Source of the DNA: Actinomyces sp. oral taxon 414
GTDB lineage: Bacteria > Actinomycetota > Actinomycetes > Actinomycetales > Actinomycetaceae
Direction: 5' to 3'
DNA length: 64,000 bases
Assembly: GCF_001278845.1 (NCBI RefSeq)
Contig: NZ_CP012590.1
Coordinates: forward strand, 2,542,001 to 2,606,000
Under the pieces are notes generated by a model. The model was not told where the DNA came from. It ran no database searches and saw nothing but the letters and a program-made list of their open reading frames with translations. Below are positions 42,692 through 52,665 of the stretch, one piece after another. The first letter of the stretch is position 1. Each line of letters begins with the position of its first letter. The position numbers were made by a program, and so were the translations under genes.

Positions 42692-43990
42692 TCAGGCGGC
42701 ACGGTCGACGAGGAGGCGCGCGAACTGCTCCATGCCGACGCGCACGAGCCGCACGCGCCGCCGGGTCTCGGCCAGCGCCGCCTCGCACTCGGCCCCGCTC
42801 CCAGCCCCGGTCCCGGCACCGGCCTCAGCCCCGGGTCCGACCCCGGAGCCAGTCCCGGCCCCGACACCAGCTCCGGGGTTAGCCCCGGGTCCGACACCGG
42901 AGCCAGTCCCGGCTCCGACACTGGCTCCAGTCCCGGTCCTAGCCCCGGCCTCACTCCCGGCCCTGCTCCCGCTCCCAGCCCCGGCTGCCGCCGCACAGCC
43001 GGCCTCCAGGCGCTCGCGGACGCCGGCGACGACGGCCTCCTCCAGCCCGTCCAGCACGGCCACGGCCTCGCGGGCCCAGTCCATCGCCATCTGCTGCGTG
43101 CGGGCCAGCACCGGGTGGCTCCTGAGCCGGTCGACCACGTCGGCCAGGACCTCGTCGTCGCCCAGGTCCCCCGTCGACAGCCGCGACAGGATCGCCTGGC
43201 CCGCGGCGTCGAGCTCGCCGGCAGCCAGGGCCTGGCGCAGCAGCAGCACCGGCATGGTGTCCACGCCCTCGCGCAGGTCGGTGCCCGGGGTCTTGCCCAG
43301 GGCGGCCGGGTCCCCCACCAGATCGAGGCAGTCGTCGGCGAGTTGGAAGGCGACGCCGATCCGCTCCCCGAAGGCCTCCACGATCCGCTCCGTGGCCCGC
43401 CCCGCCCCCGTCAGCATGGCGCCGTAGCGCGCGGACACGGCGATGAGCGAGCCCGTCTTGTCGGCCAGGACCTGGATGTAGTGCGCCACCGGGTCGGTGC
43501 CGACCGGACGCGGGAGGGTCTCGTGGAGCTGTCCCATGCACAGCCGCTCGAAGGTCTTGGCGTGGGCCAGGACCGCCTCCGGCCCCAGGGCCGCCACGAG
43601 CTGGGAGGCGCGGGCCACGAGCACGTCGCCGGTGAGGATGGCGGCGGAGTTGCCCCACACCGTCTGGGCGCTGGGGGCGCCGCGGCGCAGCGGCGCGTCG
43701 TCCATGACGTCGTCGTGGTAGAGCGTGGCGATATGGGTGAGTTCGACGGCGACCCCGGCGTCGCGCACCTGCTCGCCGGCGGCCAGGGCCGGGTCACCCA
43801 GCTGGGCGGTTAGGAGGGTGAGGATCGGACGCAGCCGCTTGCCCCCGGCCTGCGCCAGGTGGGAGGTGGGCGGGTTGATCGTCTCATCGGCGTTGCTGAC
43901 GACCTCCAGCAGCCGCGCCTCGATGGCGGCCAGGGCCGGGGAGAGAACGCCCTCGAGTTCCGGGGCGTCCAGTGGGAGCGATCCGATCAC
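42692..43990 (-). CDS. Long-chain polyprenyl diphosphate synthase with a Gly-rich insert
   Basis: This enzyme makes the polyprenyl side chain, most likely for menaquinone. The first aspartate-rich motif is TLYHDDVMDDAPLRRG, the second QLADDCLDLVGDP, with GGKRLRPILTLL and DKTGSLIA between them. The protein has 432 residues against about 330-350 for the family, because about 75 Gly/Ala/Ser-rich residues (repeats such as GAGTGSGVGPGA) sit after the catalytic core, before a last helix RLVRVGMEQFARLL. GTG 43990 overlaps the nuoN stop (GTGA), so it is the last gene of the menJ-nuo operon. Confidence 0.92.
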   Translation of the reverse strand: MIGSLPLDAPELEGVLSPALAAIEARLLEVVSNADETINPPTSHLAQAGGKRLRPILTLLTAQLGDPALAAGEQVRDAGVAVELTHIATLYHDDVMDDAPLRRGAPSAQTVWGNSAAILTGDVLVARASQLVAALGPEAVLAHAKTFERLCMGQLHETLPRPVGTDPVAHYIQVLADKTGSLIAVSARYGAMLTGAGRATERIVEAFGERIGVAFQLADDCLDLVGDPAALGKTPGTDLREGVDTMPVLLLRQALAAGELDAAGQAILSRLSTGDLGDDEVLADVVDRLRSHPVLARTQQMAMDWAREAVAVLDGLEEAVVAGVRERLEAGCAAAAGAGSGSRAGSEAGARTGTGASVGAGTGSGVGPGANPGAGVGAGTGSGVGPGAEAGAGTGAGSGAECEAALAETRRRVRLVRVGMEQFARLLVDRAA

Positions 43991-45546
43991 GGCATGAGCA
44001 TAGCCGCGCGGCCCAGCACCACCAGCACCGCCTGCGGCAGCACGCCCAGCGCCACGGTGAGGAAGGCGGCGGTGCCGATCGCCGCCGCCGTCGGTCCCCT
44101 GGAGCCGACGACAATGACGGTCTCACCGCGCGGCTCGTGGAAGAACATGAGCAGAATCAGGCGCATGTAGAAGAAGGCCGTCGCCGCCGAGGAGACGACC
44201 GCGGCGACGACGAGCCAGGCGCTCCCCCCGACGCCGGCGACGAACAGCTCGAACTTGGCCATGAACCCGAAGGTCAGCGGGACGCCCGCGAAGGACAGCA
44301 GGAAGACCGTCATGGCGGCGGCCAGCCAGGGGGCGCGCCGGCCCAGCCCCCGGAAGGAGTCCAGGTCGGTGGCCTCCGGGCCGGCGGCGCCGTCGTGGCC
44401 GGTGCGCACGAGCGTGACCACGCCGAAGGCGCCCACGGTCGCCACGCCGTACGCCAGGCAGTACAGGAGCAGGGCGGCGACGCCCTGCTGGTTGAGGCTG
44501 ATGATGCCGATGAGCATGTAGCCGGCGTGGGCGATCGCGGAGTAGGCGAGCATGCGCTTGACGTCCCTCTGGACGACGCCGACCACCGTGCCCACGGCCA
44601 TGGTGGCCAGCGACACGGCCCACAGGACGGGGGCCAGGTCCCAGCTCAGGCCGGCCACGGCGATGTAGGCGAAGCGCACGAGGGCCAGGAAGGCGGTGGC
44701 CTTGACGCCGGCCGCCATGAAGCCGGTGACCGGCGTGGGGGCGCCCTGGTAGACGTCGGGGCTCCAGGCGTGGAAGGGCACGGCGGCGATCTTGAACAGC
44801 AGGCCGACGACGACCAGGGCCGCGCCCGCCAGCATGAGCCGGTCCATGCCGGGCACGGCCCCGTAGCGGATGGCCGCCGCGATATCGGTGTAGGACACCG
44901 ACCCGGAGAAGCCGTAGAGCAGGGCCGCCCCCATGAGGAGGAAGGCGGAGGCGAAGGCGCCCAGCACGAAGTACTTCAGGGCCGCCTCCTGGCTGAGCAG
45001 GCGGCGGTGGCGCGCCATGGCGGCCATGATGTACAGCGGCAGCGAGACGAGCTCGAGCATGACGAACAGGGCGATGAGGTTGCTCGACAGCGGGAAGAGC
45101 ATCATGCCGCCCAGGCTGAACAGCGTCAGCGGGAAGACCTCGGTGCCCGTCCACCCGGCGTGCAGGGACTCGGCCTCCTCGGCGCTGCCGGGCCGGTCGG
45201 CGGCCTGCGCGGCGAAGGCGCCGTCGTCGGCCGTGGTGCGATCGGCCATGACCAGGACGGCGAGCAGGCCGATGACGAGCATAATGCCCTGGGCGGCGAC
45301 GCCGAAGGGGTCCTCGTCGAACCCGGCGGTCAGCGAGGCGCCCACGCCCGCCTCCACGGCCCGCCAGCGCATGACCACGCCCGCGCCGGCGCCCAGGATC
45401 GCCAGGATGGCCAGGACCGGCTGAAGGACCGGGCGCGCCCGGCGCGGGAGAAGGGCCTCCAGGAGGACACCCAGGACGGCGGCGCCCAGAATGACGGCGA
45501 CCGGGGCGAGACCGGCCCACAGAATGGTCGGGGCGGTGAAGCTCAC
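43987..45546 (-). CDS. nuoN: NADH-quinone oxidoreductase subunit N
   Basis: One of the three antiporter-like proton-pumping subunits of complex I. The 519 residues form about 14 transmembrane helices. Typical features are LFPLSSNLIALFVMLELVSL (with the helix 5 Glu), FKIAAVPFHAWSPDVYQGAP (Lys and the discontinuous helix) and RDVKRMLAYSAIAHAGYMLI. The GTG start overlaps the nuoM stop by four bases. It is last of the nuo genes, as usual, but its own stop is overlapped by the polyprenyl synthase gene. Confidence 0.96.
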   Translation of the reverse strand: MSFTAPTILWAGLAPVAVILGAAVLGVLLEALLPRRARPVLQPVLAILAILGAGAGVVMRWRAVEAGVGASLTAGFDEDPFGVAAQGIMLVIGLLAVLVMADRTTADDGAFAAQAADRPGSAEEAESLHAGWTGTEVFPLTLFSLGGMMLFPLSSNLIALFVMLELVSLPLYIMAAMARHRRLLSQEAALKYFVLGAFASAFLLMGAALLYGFSGSVSYTDIAAAIRYGAVPGMDRLMLAGAALVVVGLLFKIAAVPFHAWSPDVYQGAPTPVTGFMAAGVKATAFLALVRFAYIAVAGLSWDLAPVLWAVSLATMAVGTVVGVVQRDVKRMLAYSAIAHAGYMLIGIISLNQQGVAALLLYCLAYGVATVGAFGVVTLVRTGHDGAAGPEATDLDSFRGLGRRAPWLAAAMTVFLLSFAGVPLTFGFMAKFELFVAGVGGSAWLVVAAVVSSAATAFFYMRLILLMFFHEPRGETVIVVGSRGPTAAAIGTAAFLTVALGVLPQAVLVVLGRAAMLMP

Positions 45547-47132
45547 TTGGCATTCCCTTCGGAGAAGGCGGGGGCGGGCAGTCCGACGGCGCCGGCTCCG
45601 TCAACGGCGGCGGTCCCGGCTTCGTCAACAGCTTCGGCGGCGGTGCTCACCGTCGTGGAGACCTGCTCGGCGACGCCGTCGAGGGCGTTCACGAGGAGGG
45701 CCGGCGCCAGGCCGATGACGAGCATGGCGGCGATGACAGGCACGACGACGAGCCGCTCGCGCCCGTCCAGGTCCTGGCCGCCCGTGCGCTCGGCGTCGGG
45801 CGCCCCGGTGAAGACCCGCTGGTAGGGCAGGAGCACGTAGACGGCGGCGATGACCACGCCCGCGACGGCGACCGCGCCCAGCGCCGCGGACACCGAGAAG
45901 GTCCCGGTGAGCACCATCCACTCGGGCACGAAGCCGCTCAGGCCCGGCAGGGCGATGGAGGCCAGGCCGCACACCAGCCACGTGCCCGCCACCAGCGGCA
46001 GGACGCGCGCCATGCCGCCCAGTTCGGAGATCTTCACGGTGCTGGTGCGCCGCGCCAGGAAGCCGGTGACGAGGTAGAGGCCGGCGATGGACAGGCCGTG
46101 GGCCACCATGTAGACCATGGCGCCGGTCGCGGCCAGACGGCTGCCGATGAAGATGCCCAGCACCATGAAGCCGAAGTGGCTGATGGAGGTGTAGGAGATG
46201 AGGCGGTAGAGGTCGTCCTGGCCGATGGCGGCCAGGCCGCCGTAGATGATGCCGACCGCGGCCGCCACCGCGATCGCCGGGGCGGCCCAGCGGGAGGTCT
46301 CGGGGAACAGCGGCAGGACCAGGGCGATCATGCCGTAGGTGCCGATCTTGTCCAGGACGCCGATGAGCAGCACGGATGTGCCCGGGGTGGCCTGCTCGGC
46401 CGTGTCCGGCAGCCAGGTGTGCAGCGGGACCATGGGGGCCTTGATGGCGAAGGCGATGAAGAAGGTGGCGAAGATCCACCGGCTCGTCGCGGCCGGGACC
46501 TCCAGGTTCCCCGCGAGGCGCTCGATGAGGAAGGCGTCCTGCCCCCCCGGCCCGTAGACGAGCAGGGCGACGACGCCGACGAGCATGATCAGTCCGCCGG
46601 CCAGCGAGTACAGCAGGAACTTGAGGGCGGCGCGCCGGCGCCCGGGCCCGCCGAAGCGCCCGATGAGGAAGTACACCGGGATGAGCATGGCCTCGAAGCA
46701 CAGGTAGAAGAGGAAGACGTCGCGGGCGGCGAAGATGACGACGACGAAGGACTCCAGGACCAGGACCAGCCCGGTGAACCGGTCCTGGCGGTCGGCCGGC
46801 ACCTCCCCCCAGGAGGCGAGCAGCACAATGGGGGTGAGGAAGGCGGTCAGCAGGAGCATGGCCAGGCCCAGCCCGTTGACGCCCAGGGCCCAGGACACGC
46901 CCAGGGCCGGGATCCAGGGCCGGGTCTCGGCCAGCTGGAGGCTGGAGCCGGCCGACGGGTCGAAGCGGCAGGCGGCCCACACCCCCGCGCCGAGCACGGC
47001 CAGGCAGGTCAGCAGGCCCAGGGCCCGGGCGTGGCGGCGCAGCGGCGGCACGAGGGCCAGGAGAAGGGCCCCCGCGAGGGGCAGGACCGCCATGACGGTG
47101 AGCACGGGGAAGGATGCGGCGACGGTGTGCAT
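45543..47132 (-). CDS. nuoM: NADH-quinone oxidoreductase subunit M
   Basis: Antiporter-like proton-pumping subunit of the complex I membrane arm, 529 residues. It shows FLFYLCFEAMLIPVYFLIG (key Glu), FAIKAPMVPLHTWLPDTAEQ (key Lys), AAIGQDDLYRLISYTSISHF and GLSGFVPEWMVLTG. The C-terminal 30 residues are an Ala/Glu-rich tail beyond the last helix. It lies 13 bases after nuoL and overlaps nuoN by four bases. Confidence 0.96.
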   Translation of the reverse strand: MHTVAASFPVLTVMAVLPLAGALLLALVPPLRRHARALGLLTCLAVLGAGVWAACRFDPSAGSSLQLAETRPWIPALGVSWALGVNGLGLAMLLLTAFLTPIVLLASWGEVPADRQDRFTGLVLVLESFVVVIFAARDVFLFYLCFEAMLIPVYFLIGRFGGPGRRRAALKFLLYSLAGGLIMLVGVVALLVYGPGGQDAFLIERLAGNLEVPAATSRWIFATFFIAFAIKAPMVPLHTWLPDTAEQATPGTSVLLIGVLDKIGTYGMIALVLPLFPETSRWAAPAIAVAAAVGIIYGGLAAIGQDDLYRLISYTSISHFGFMVLGIFIGSRLAATGAMVYMVAHGLSIAGLYLVTGFLARRTSTVKISELGGMARVLPLVAGTWLVCGLASIALPGLSGFVPEWMVLTGTFSVSAALGAVAVAGVVIAAVYVLLPYQRVFTGAPDAERTGGQDLDGRERLVVVPVIAAMLVIGLAPALLVNALDGVAEQVSTTVSTAAEAVDEAGTAAVDGAGAVGLPAPAFSEGNAK

Positions 47133-47145
47133 ATGGCGGGTCCTC

Positions 47146-49155
47146 TCAGAACCTGGTGGCCAGGACGGCGACGAGGGCGAGCACGACGCCGATGAGCATG
47201 TAGGACGCGTAGGAGCGCACGTAGCCGGACTCGGTGAGAGAGGTCAGCCACCCCAGGCCGGCCGTGCCCCGCGCCAGACCCCTGACGGCGCCGTCGACGA
47301 CGCGGCGGTCGGAGGCGGTGGCGGCGGCGACCAGCCCCTGGCCGGGTCGCATGGCCACGGCCTCGTTGACGGCGTCCTGGTACATGTCGCGGCGGGCCGC
47401 CTCGACCAGGGCCGGCGCGGGCGGGGCCGTCTCGGGGACCTGTCGGCGCGCGTACATCCACCAGGCCAGACCGGCCCCGACGACGACGAGCCCGAGCGTG
47501 GCCCCCATGATGGCGACGGCCGGCAGGACCGGCTCGCCGTGCCCGGCGCGCCCGGTCACCGGCTCCAGCCAGGTGACGAACAGGTCGTTGCGGGCCAGCG
47601 CCCCGCCCAGGCCGAGGGAGAAGACCGACAGGATGACCAGGGGGGCGGTCATGAGCCACCCGGACTCGTGGGGGCGGACCGGGCCCTGGGGGTCGGCCTC
47701 GGTGGTCCAGCGCCGCGAGCCGTGGAAGATCATGAAGAACAGGCGGGACATGTAGAAGGCGGTCAGGCCCGCCCCCACCAGTGCGACGCCGCCCAGGATC
47801 CAGGGCCGGGCCCCCTCCCCGGTGAAGGCGGCCTCGATGATCCGGTCCTTGGACCAGAACCCGGAGAAGGGCGGCACGCCCAGGATCGCCAGCCAGCCGA
47901 TGCCCATGGTGGCCCAGGTGATGCGCATGGCCCCGGCCAGGGCGCCGAAGCGGCGCATATCGACCTGGTCGCCCATGGCGTGCATGACGGACCCGGCCCC
48001 CAGGAAGAGCTGGGCCTTGAAGAAGCCGTGGGTGAGCAGGTGGAAGATCGCCAGGGCGTAGCCGGCCGGCCCCAGGCCCGCCCCCAGCATCATGTAGCCG
48101 ATCTGGCTCATGGTGGAGGCCGCCAGGACCTTCTTCATGTCGTCCTTGGCGGACCCGATGACGGCCCCGAGCACCAGGGTGATGGCGCCCACGACCGCCA
48201 CGGCCAGCTGGGCGGCGGGGGCGCCCTCGAAGACCGCCCCGGAGCGCACCATGAGGTAGACGCCGGCGGTGACCATGGTGGCGGCGTGGATGAGGGCCGA
48301 CACCGGCGTCGGCCCGGCCATGGCGTCGCCCAGCCACGCCTGGAGCGGGAACTGGGCGGACTTGCCGCAGGCCGCCAGCAGCAGGAAGAAGCCCATGGCG
48401 GTCAGCCACCCCGGGGGCACGGCGCCGGAGCGCGCGGCCGGCAGGACGGCGTCGAAGGCCACCGAGCCGACGCGCGAGACCATGGCCATCATGGCCAGCA
48501 GGAGGCCGACGTCGCCGATGCGGTTCATGACGAAGGCCTTCTTGGCGGCGGTGGCGTTGCTCCGGCTGCGGTCCCGCTCGGCGGCCGGGGCGTCGGCGTC
48601 GGCCGTGTTCCAGAAGCCGATGAGCAGGTAGGAGGCCAGGCCCACCCCCTCCCAGCCGACGAACAGCACAATGTAGGACCCGCCCAGCACCAGGGTGAGC
48701 ATGGCGGCCACGAAGAGGTTCAGGTAGGCGAAGAATCGGCGCCGGTCCCGGTCGTGGGCCATGTAGGCCACCGAGTACAGGTGGATGAGCGAGCCGACGA
48801 CGGTCACCAGGCCCACGAAGGTCAGCGACAGCGGGTCGACTCGCAGATCGACGTCGACGGCGAGGTCCCCGACGGCGAACCAGCGCCACAGCCCCACCCC
48901 CATCACCCGCTGGTCGGCGGGCAGGGACAGCACCTGGGCGAGGACGGCGATGCCCAGGGCGGCGTCGGCGAAGGCGGCCAGCAGGCCGAGCCAGTGCCCC
49001 CAGGCGTCGGCGGCGCGCCCGGCGAGCAGGAGGATCGCGGCGCCGGCCGCCGGGATGACGATGAGCAGCCAGGCCAGGGCCGCCGGGCCCGTGGCGGGCG
49101 CGACGGCGCCGGTCGCGGCGGCCGCGGCCGGCAGGGCGAGAGGCGTTGCGGTCAT
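47146..49155 (-). CDS. nuoL: NADH-quinone oxidoreductase subunit L
   Basis: The largest antiporter-like subunit, 669 residues, carrying the long lateral helix that braces the membrane arm. Seen are FVGWEGVGLASYLLIGFW (key Glu), GKSAQFPLQAWLGDAMAGPT (Lys and the broken helix), AATMVTAGVYLMVRS and DDMKKVLAASTMSQIGYMML. A charged loop AERDRSRSNATAAKKAF is standard for the family. The start is ATG 49155, 13 bases after nuoK. Confidence 0.96.
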   Translation of the reverse strand: MTATPLALPAAAAATGAVAPATGPAALAWLLIVIPAAGAAILLLAGRAADAWGHWLGLLAAFADAALGIAVLAQVLSLPADQRVMGVGLWRWFAVGDLAVDVDLRVDPLSLTFVGLVTVVGSLIHLYSVAYMAHDRDRRRFFAYLNLFVAAMLTLVLGGSYIVLFVGWEGVGLASYLLIGFWNTADADAPAAERDRSRSNATAAKKAFVMNRIGDVGLLLAMMAMVSRVGSVAFDAVLPAARSGAVPPGWLTAMGFFLLLAACGKSAQFPLQAWLGDAMAGPTPVSALIHAATMVTAGVYLMVRSGAVFEGAPAAQLAVAVVGAITLVLGAVIGSAKDDMKKVLAASTMSQIGYMMLGAGLGPAGYALAIFHLLTHGFFKAQLFLGAGSVMHAMGDQVDMRRFGALAGAMRITWATMGIGWLAILGVPPFSGFWSKDRIIEAAFTGEGARPWILGGVALVGAGLTAFYMSRLFFMIFHGSRRWTTEADPQGPVRPHESGWLMTAPLVILSVFSLGLGGALARNDLFVTWLEPVTGRAGHGEPVLPAVAIMGATLGLVVVGAGLAWWMYARRQVPETAPPAPALVEAARRDMYQDAVNEAVAMRPGQGLVAAATASDRRVVDGAVRGLARGTAGLGWLTSLTESGYVRSYASYMLIGVVLALVAVLATRF

Positions 49156-49168
49156 GGACGTGGCCCCC

Positions 49169-49474
49169 TCAGTGCTTGAGCAGGTTCTCGTCGTCGACCG
49201 ACGTGGACCTGCGGGTTCGGAAGATGGACACCACGATGCTCAGGCCCACCACGACCTCGGCGGCCGCGACCACCATGACGAAGAAGGCGAAGACCTGCCC
49301 GGTCAGGTCGCCGTGGAGGCGGGAGAAGGTGACCAGGACGAGGTTGACGGCGTTGAGCATGAGCTCCACGCCCATGAGCTCGATAAGGGCGTTGCGGCGC
49401 AGCAGCACCGTCAGCGCCCCGAGGGTGAAGAGCACCCCGGCCAGGACGACGTAGGCGGTGACGGGCAGTGTCAC
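49169..49474 (-). CDS. nuoK: NADH-quinone oxidoreductase subunit K
   Basis: Small three-helix proton-channel subunit, 101 residues. The conserved acidic residues in the membrane are present in [20 protein letters not shown] and [21 protein letters not shown] 49474 overlaps the nuoJ stop (GTGA). The length and sequence are ordinary. Confidence 0.97.
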   Translation of the reverse strand: MTLPVTAYVVLAGVLFTLGALTVLLRRNALIELMGVELMLNAVNLVLVTFSRLHGDLTGQVFAFFVMVVAAAEVVVGLSIVVSIFRTRRSTSVDDENLLKH

Positions 49475-50553
49475 TTCGCGGCCCCCTTCTTCTCCTCGGA
49501 CCCGGCCGACTCCCCGCCGCCGGGCTCGGCGGGCTTCTCACCCTTGGCTCCCTCGGCGCCCTCGGCGGGCTCAGCGGATCCGTCGGATTCGGCGCCCCGG
49601 GCGGATCCGTCGGGTTCGCCCGGTCCGTCGTCCTCATCGCCCTCGGCGCCCTGGGCCGGGGCGAGCGGCTGGACGACGGCGGGGGCGGCGGCCCCCGGCA
49701 TGGAGGCCATGCCCGAACGGGCCACGCCGGCGACGTCGGCCCGGGTGCGGCCGGCCGCGCGCGCGGCGGAGGACTCCGGGGAGACCTCCGCCAGCTCCAG
49801 GCCCTGGCCGCGCACCCGCAGGACGCGCGGAACGGACTCCTCGACCGCCTCGCCGTCGGCGTCCAGGGCGGGGGCCGCGGCGGTGTTGGTGGCGGCGAAG
49901 ACGCCCGACATGGGCTTCTGACCCGGGTGGGCGCCGCGCTCGGCGTAGGCGCGCATCTTGGCCCGCGCGGTGGCGCGCTGGGTGATCCTGGGGCGGATGC
50001 GCTCGCGGTGGGTCAGGGCCAGGGCGCCGACGGCGGCGATAATGAGCAGCAGCCCGGTCAGCTCCATGACCACGACGTGGTCGCCGAAGAGGGCGACGGC
50101 CAGCTGCGCCGGCGTCGCCCGGGCGCCGGAGTCCAGGCCCTCGGCGGCGGGCGAGGCCGAGCCCGCCACGGCGCCGACCAGCGCGACGACCAGGTCCAGG
50201 CCGAAGACCCCGACGATCCAGGTGGTCGCGGCCGACCCGGTGGAGACGGGCTCGTCGCCGCCCACGCCGACGAGCATGACGACGAACAGGACGAGGGTCA
50301 TGACGGCGCCGGTGTAGACGACGACCTGGGTGATGCCCAGGAAGGGGGCCTCGCCGGCGATGTAGAGCACCGCCAGGCCGATCATGATGCCGATCAGGTT
50401 GACCGCGGCGCTCACGGCCCGCTTGGCGGTGAGCAGGCCGAAACCGCAGGCGACGGTGACGCCGGCGACGACCGCGAACAGGATCGTCTCGCCGGTGGAG
50501 ATGGTGCCGCCCTGCGTGAGCGAGGCCGGCGCGAGCACGGGGAGGGTGGTCAT
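49471..50553 (-). CDS. nuoJ: NADH-quinone oxidoreductase subunit J with a long acidic tail
   Basis: The first 200 residues are a normal five-helix NuoJ ([40 protein letters not shown]). After that come about 150 extra residues, first Ala/Arg-rich, then strongly acidic and low-complexity ([29 protein letters not shown]), probably cytoplasmic and disordered. At 360 residues it is much longer than usual for the family. ATG 50553 overlaps the nuoI stop and the nuoK start overlaps its own stop. Confidence 0.95.
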   Translation of the reverse strand: MTTLPVLAPASLTQGGTISTGETILFAVVAGVTVACGFGLLTAKRAVSAAVNLIGIMIGLAVLYIAGEAPFLGITQVVVYTGAVMTLVLFVVMLVGVGGDEPVSTGSAATTWIVGVFGLDLVVALVGAVAGSASPAAEGLDSGARATPAQLAVALFGDHVVVMELTGLLLIIAAVGALALTHRERIRPRITQRATARAKMRAYAERGAHPGQKPMSGVFAATNTAAAPALDADGEAVEESVPRVLRVRGQGLELAEVSPESSAARAAGRTRADVAGVARSGMASMPGAAAPAVVQPLAPAQGAEGDEDDGPGEPDGSARGAESDGSAEPAEGAEGAKGEKPAEPGGGESAGSEEKKGAAK

Positions 50554-51239
50554 CGACGGACGGCCTCCTTGGCGGGGGTCGGGGCGGGGACGGGCTTGGC
50601 CGACTCGAGCGTCGGGTCCTCGGGGCGGTGGGCGCGGACCCAGTCGATCTGCTCCCGGGTGACGCCGGTGACCGCGCCGCGGTAGTAGTCGCCGTCCTCG
50701 GTGCCCTCGACCATGGGGTGGGGGGCCGCCAGGGCGCCGCGGGGCACGGGGGCGAGCAGGTCCTGCTTCTCGTAGATCAGGCCGGTGCGGTTGGGGCCGA
50801 CCAGCTCCTCGATCTCGTGGGTCATGGTCAGGGCGCGCGTGGGGCAGGCCTCGATGCACATGCCGCAGAAGATGCAGCGCAGGTAGTTGATCTGGTAGAC
50901 GCGCCCGTAGCGCTCGCCGGGCGAGTACTGGGCGCCGGGGGCGTTGGAGGCCGCCTCGACGTAGATGGCGTCGGCCGGGCAGGCCCAGGCGCACAGCTCG
51001 CAGCCAATGCACTTCTCCAGGCCGTCGTCGTAGCGGTTGAGCTGATGGCGGCCGTGGTAGCGCGGCATCATGACGGGCCGGATGAAGGGGTACTGCTCGG
51101 TGACCGTGGGCCGGAACAGCGAGGAGAGGGTCACGCCGTAGCCGGCGACCGGCGCGAAGATGCGGCCGATCGCCGAGGGCTCCTCGGCGAGCCACTCGTC
51201 GTGATCGCCGCCGGTGGCGGCGGGGGTGCGGTCAGTCAT
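50550..51239 (-). CDS. nuoI: NADH-quinone oxidoreductase subunit I
   Basis: A 229-residue subunit carrying the two 4Fe-4S clusters N6a and N6b that pass electrons toward quinone. The two ligand sets are [12 protein letters not shown] and [12 protein letters not shown]. The surrounding [20 protein letters not shown] and LTMTHEIE are family-typical. ATG 51239 lies inside the end of nuoH (8-base overlap). The last 45 residues are a Pro/Ala tail. Confidence 0.97.
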   Translation of the reverse strand: MTDRTPAATGGDHDEWLAEEPSAIGRIFAPVAGYGVTLSSLFRPTVTEQYPFIRPVMMPRYHGRHQLNRYDDGLEKCIGCELCAWACPADAIYVEAASNAPGAQYSPGERYGRVYQINYLRCIFCGMCIEACPTRALTMTHEIEELVGPNRTGLIYEKQDLLAPVPRGALAAPHPMVEGTEDGDYYRGAVTGVTREQIDWVRAHRPEDPTLESAKPVPAPTPAKEAVRR

Positions 51240-52665
51240 CGGTTCCCTCCTGATCGCTCGTCGCGGAGCTGGGGGCGGTGGCGGCGCTGGCCGCGGCGAC
51301 GGCGGCGCGGCGGGTGCGCGGGGACGGGGGCAGGCGCCAGCCCGGCGGGGGCGGGACGGGGAAGCCGTCCGCGAAGGCGTCGAACTCCTCGCCCGGGGCC
51401 ACGACGTCGTCGCCGTCCTCGCCATCGCCGCCCTCGCCGTCCTCGTCCGCGCCGCCGGCGCCCTCGGCGGGCCGGGCCTCCTCCCGCCCGCCGTCGGGCA
51501 GGAGGAGCAGGACGATCATGGCCACGAGGAAGACGGCGGCCAGGACCAGCAGCAGGACGCGGGTGGAGCCGCCGGAGAAGGCGCGGTAGGCCCGCACGAC
51601 GGCCACCAGGACGAACCAGGTCAGGGAGACCGGGATGAGGAACTTCCAGCCCAGCTTCATGAAGTGGTCGTAGCGGATGCGCACCAGGGTGGCCCGGGTC
51701 CAGATCATGAAGAGCATGACGGCCCAGACCTTGGCGACGAACCACAGCATCGGCCACCACCCGGAGTTGGCCCCCGGCCAGAAGGAGGCGAGCACGAAGG
51801 AGCGCCAGCCGCCCAGGAACAGGGTCACGCACATGGCGGAGACATTGAACATATTGATGTACTCGCCCAGGTAGTACCAGGCGAATTTCATCGAGGAGTA
51901 CTCGACCATGTGGCCGGCGACGAGCTCGCCCTCGGCCTCGGGCAGGTCGAAGGGCAGGCGGTTGACCTCCCCGACCATGGACACCACGTAGATGAGGAGG
52001 CTGGGGATCATGGCCAGGCCCCACCACACGCGCTCCTGGGCGGCCACGATGCCGGAGGTGGACATGGTCCCGGAGGCGAGGAAGACCGTGAGCATGGACA
52101 GGCTCATGCTCAGCTCGTAGGAGATGACCTGGGCGGCCGAGCGCACCGCGCCCAGCAGCGGGTAGGTGGAGTGGGTCGACCAGCCGCCCAGGATAATGCC
52201 GTAGACGCCGAATCCGGTCACGGCCAGGACGTAGAGGGCCGCGACGGGGAAGTCGGTGAGTTGGAGGGGCGTGGAATGGCCCAGGATGCTCACCTGCGGC
52301 CCGAAGGGGATGACCGCGTAGATCATGAAGGCGCTGAAGGCGGCGATGACCGGGGCGAGGATGTAGATGAACCTCTCCGCGCCCTTGAGCCAGAAGTCCT
52401 CCTTCATAATGAGCTTGGCGGCGTCGGCGACCAGCTGGGGGATGCCCAGGAAGCCGTTGACATTCGGGCCGGGGCGCGTCTGCATGCGCCCCAGGACGCG
52501 CCGCTCCGTCCAGATGGCCATAATGACGCTGACAATGAGGAAGGCGACAATGAAAACCGCCTTGATCAGGCTCAGCCACCACGTCTCGGCGGAAAAGTCG
52601 GCGACCACGCCACCCTCGGCGGGCGACGCGCTCGCATGCGCGGTCATAACGGTCAGGGGCTTCAC
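51232..52665 (-). CDS. nuoH: NADH-quinone oxidoreductase subunit H with an acidic C-terminal extension
   Basis: NuoH joins the membrane and peripheral arms and forms the quinone tunnel. Eight helices are present, with [17 protein letters not shown], the acidic loop [20 protein letters not shown] and [20 protein letters not shown]. After the last helix ([16 protein letters not shown]) about 85 residues form an acidic, Gly-rich stretch ([17 protein letters not shown]) and a Pro/Ala tail, giving 477 residues. The start is GTG 52665, overlapping the nuoG stop; ATG 52647 is an alternative. Confidence 0.95.
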   Translation of the reverse strand: MKPLTVMTAHASASPAEGGVVADFSAETWWLSLIKAVFIVAFLIVSVIMAIWTERRVLGRMQTRPGPNVNGFLGIPQLVADAAKLIMKEDFWLKGAERFIYILAPVIAAFSAFMIYAVIPFGPQVSILGHSTPLQLTDFPVAALYVLAVTGFGVYGIILGGWSTHSTYPLLGAVRSAAQVISYELSMSLSMLTVFLASGTMSTSGIVAAQERVWWGLAMIPSLLIYVVSMVGEVNRLPFDLPEAEGELVAGHMVEYSSMKFAWYYLGEYINMFNVSAMCVTLFLGGWRSFVLASFWPGANSGWWPMLWFVAKVWAVMLFMIWTRATLVRIRYDHFMKLGWKFLIPVSLTWFVLVAVVRAYRAFSGGSTRVLLLVLAAVFLVAMIVLLLLPDGGREEARPAEGAGGADEDGEGGDGEDGDDVVAPGEEFDAFADGFPVPPPPGWRLPPSPRTRRAAVAAASAATAPSSATSDQEGTDD

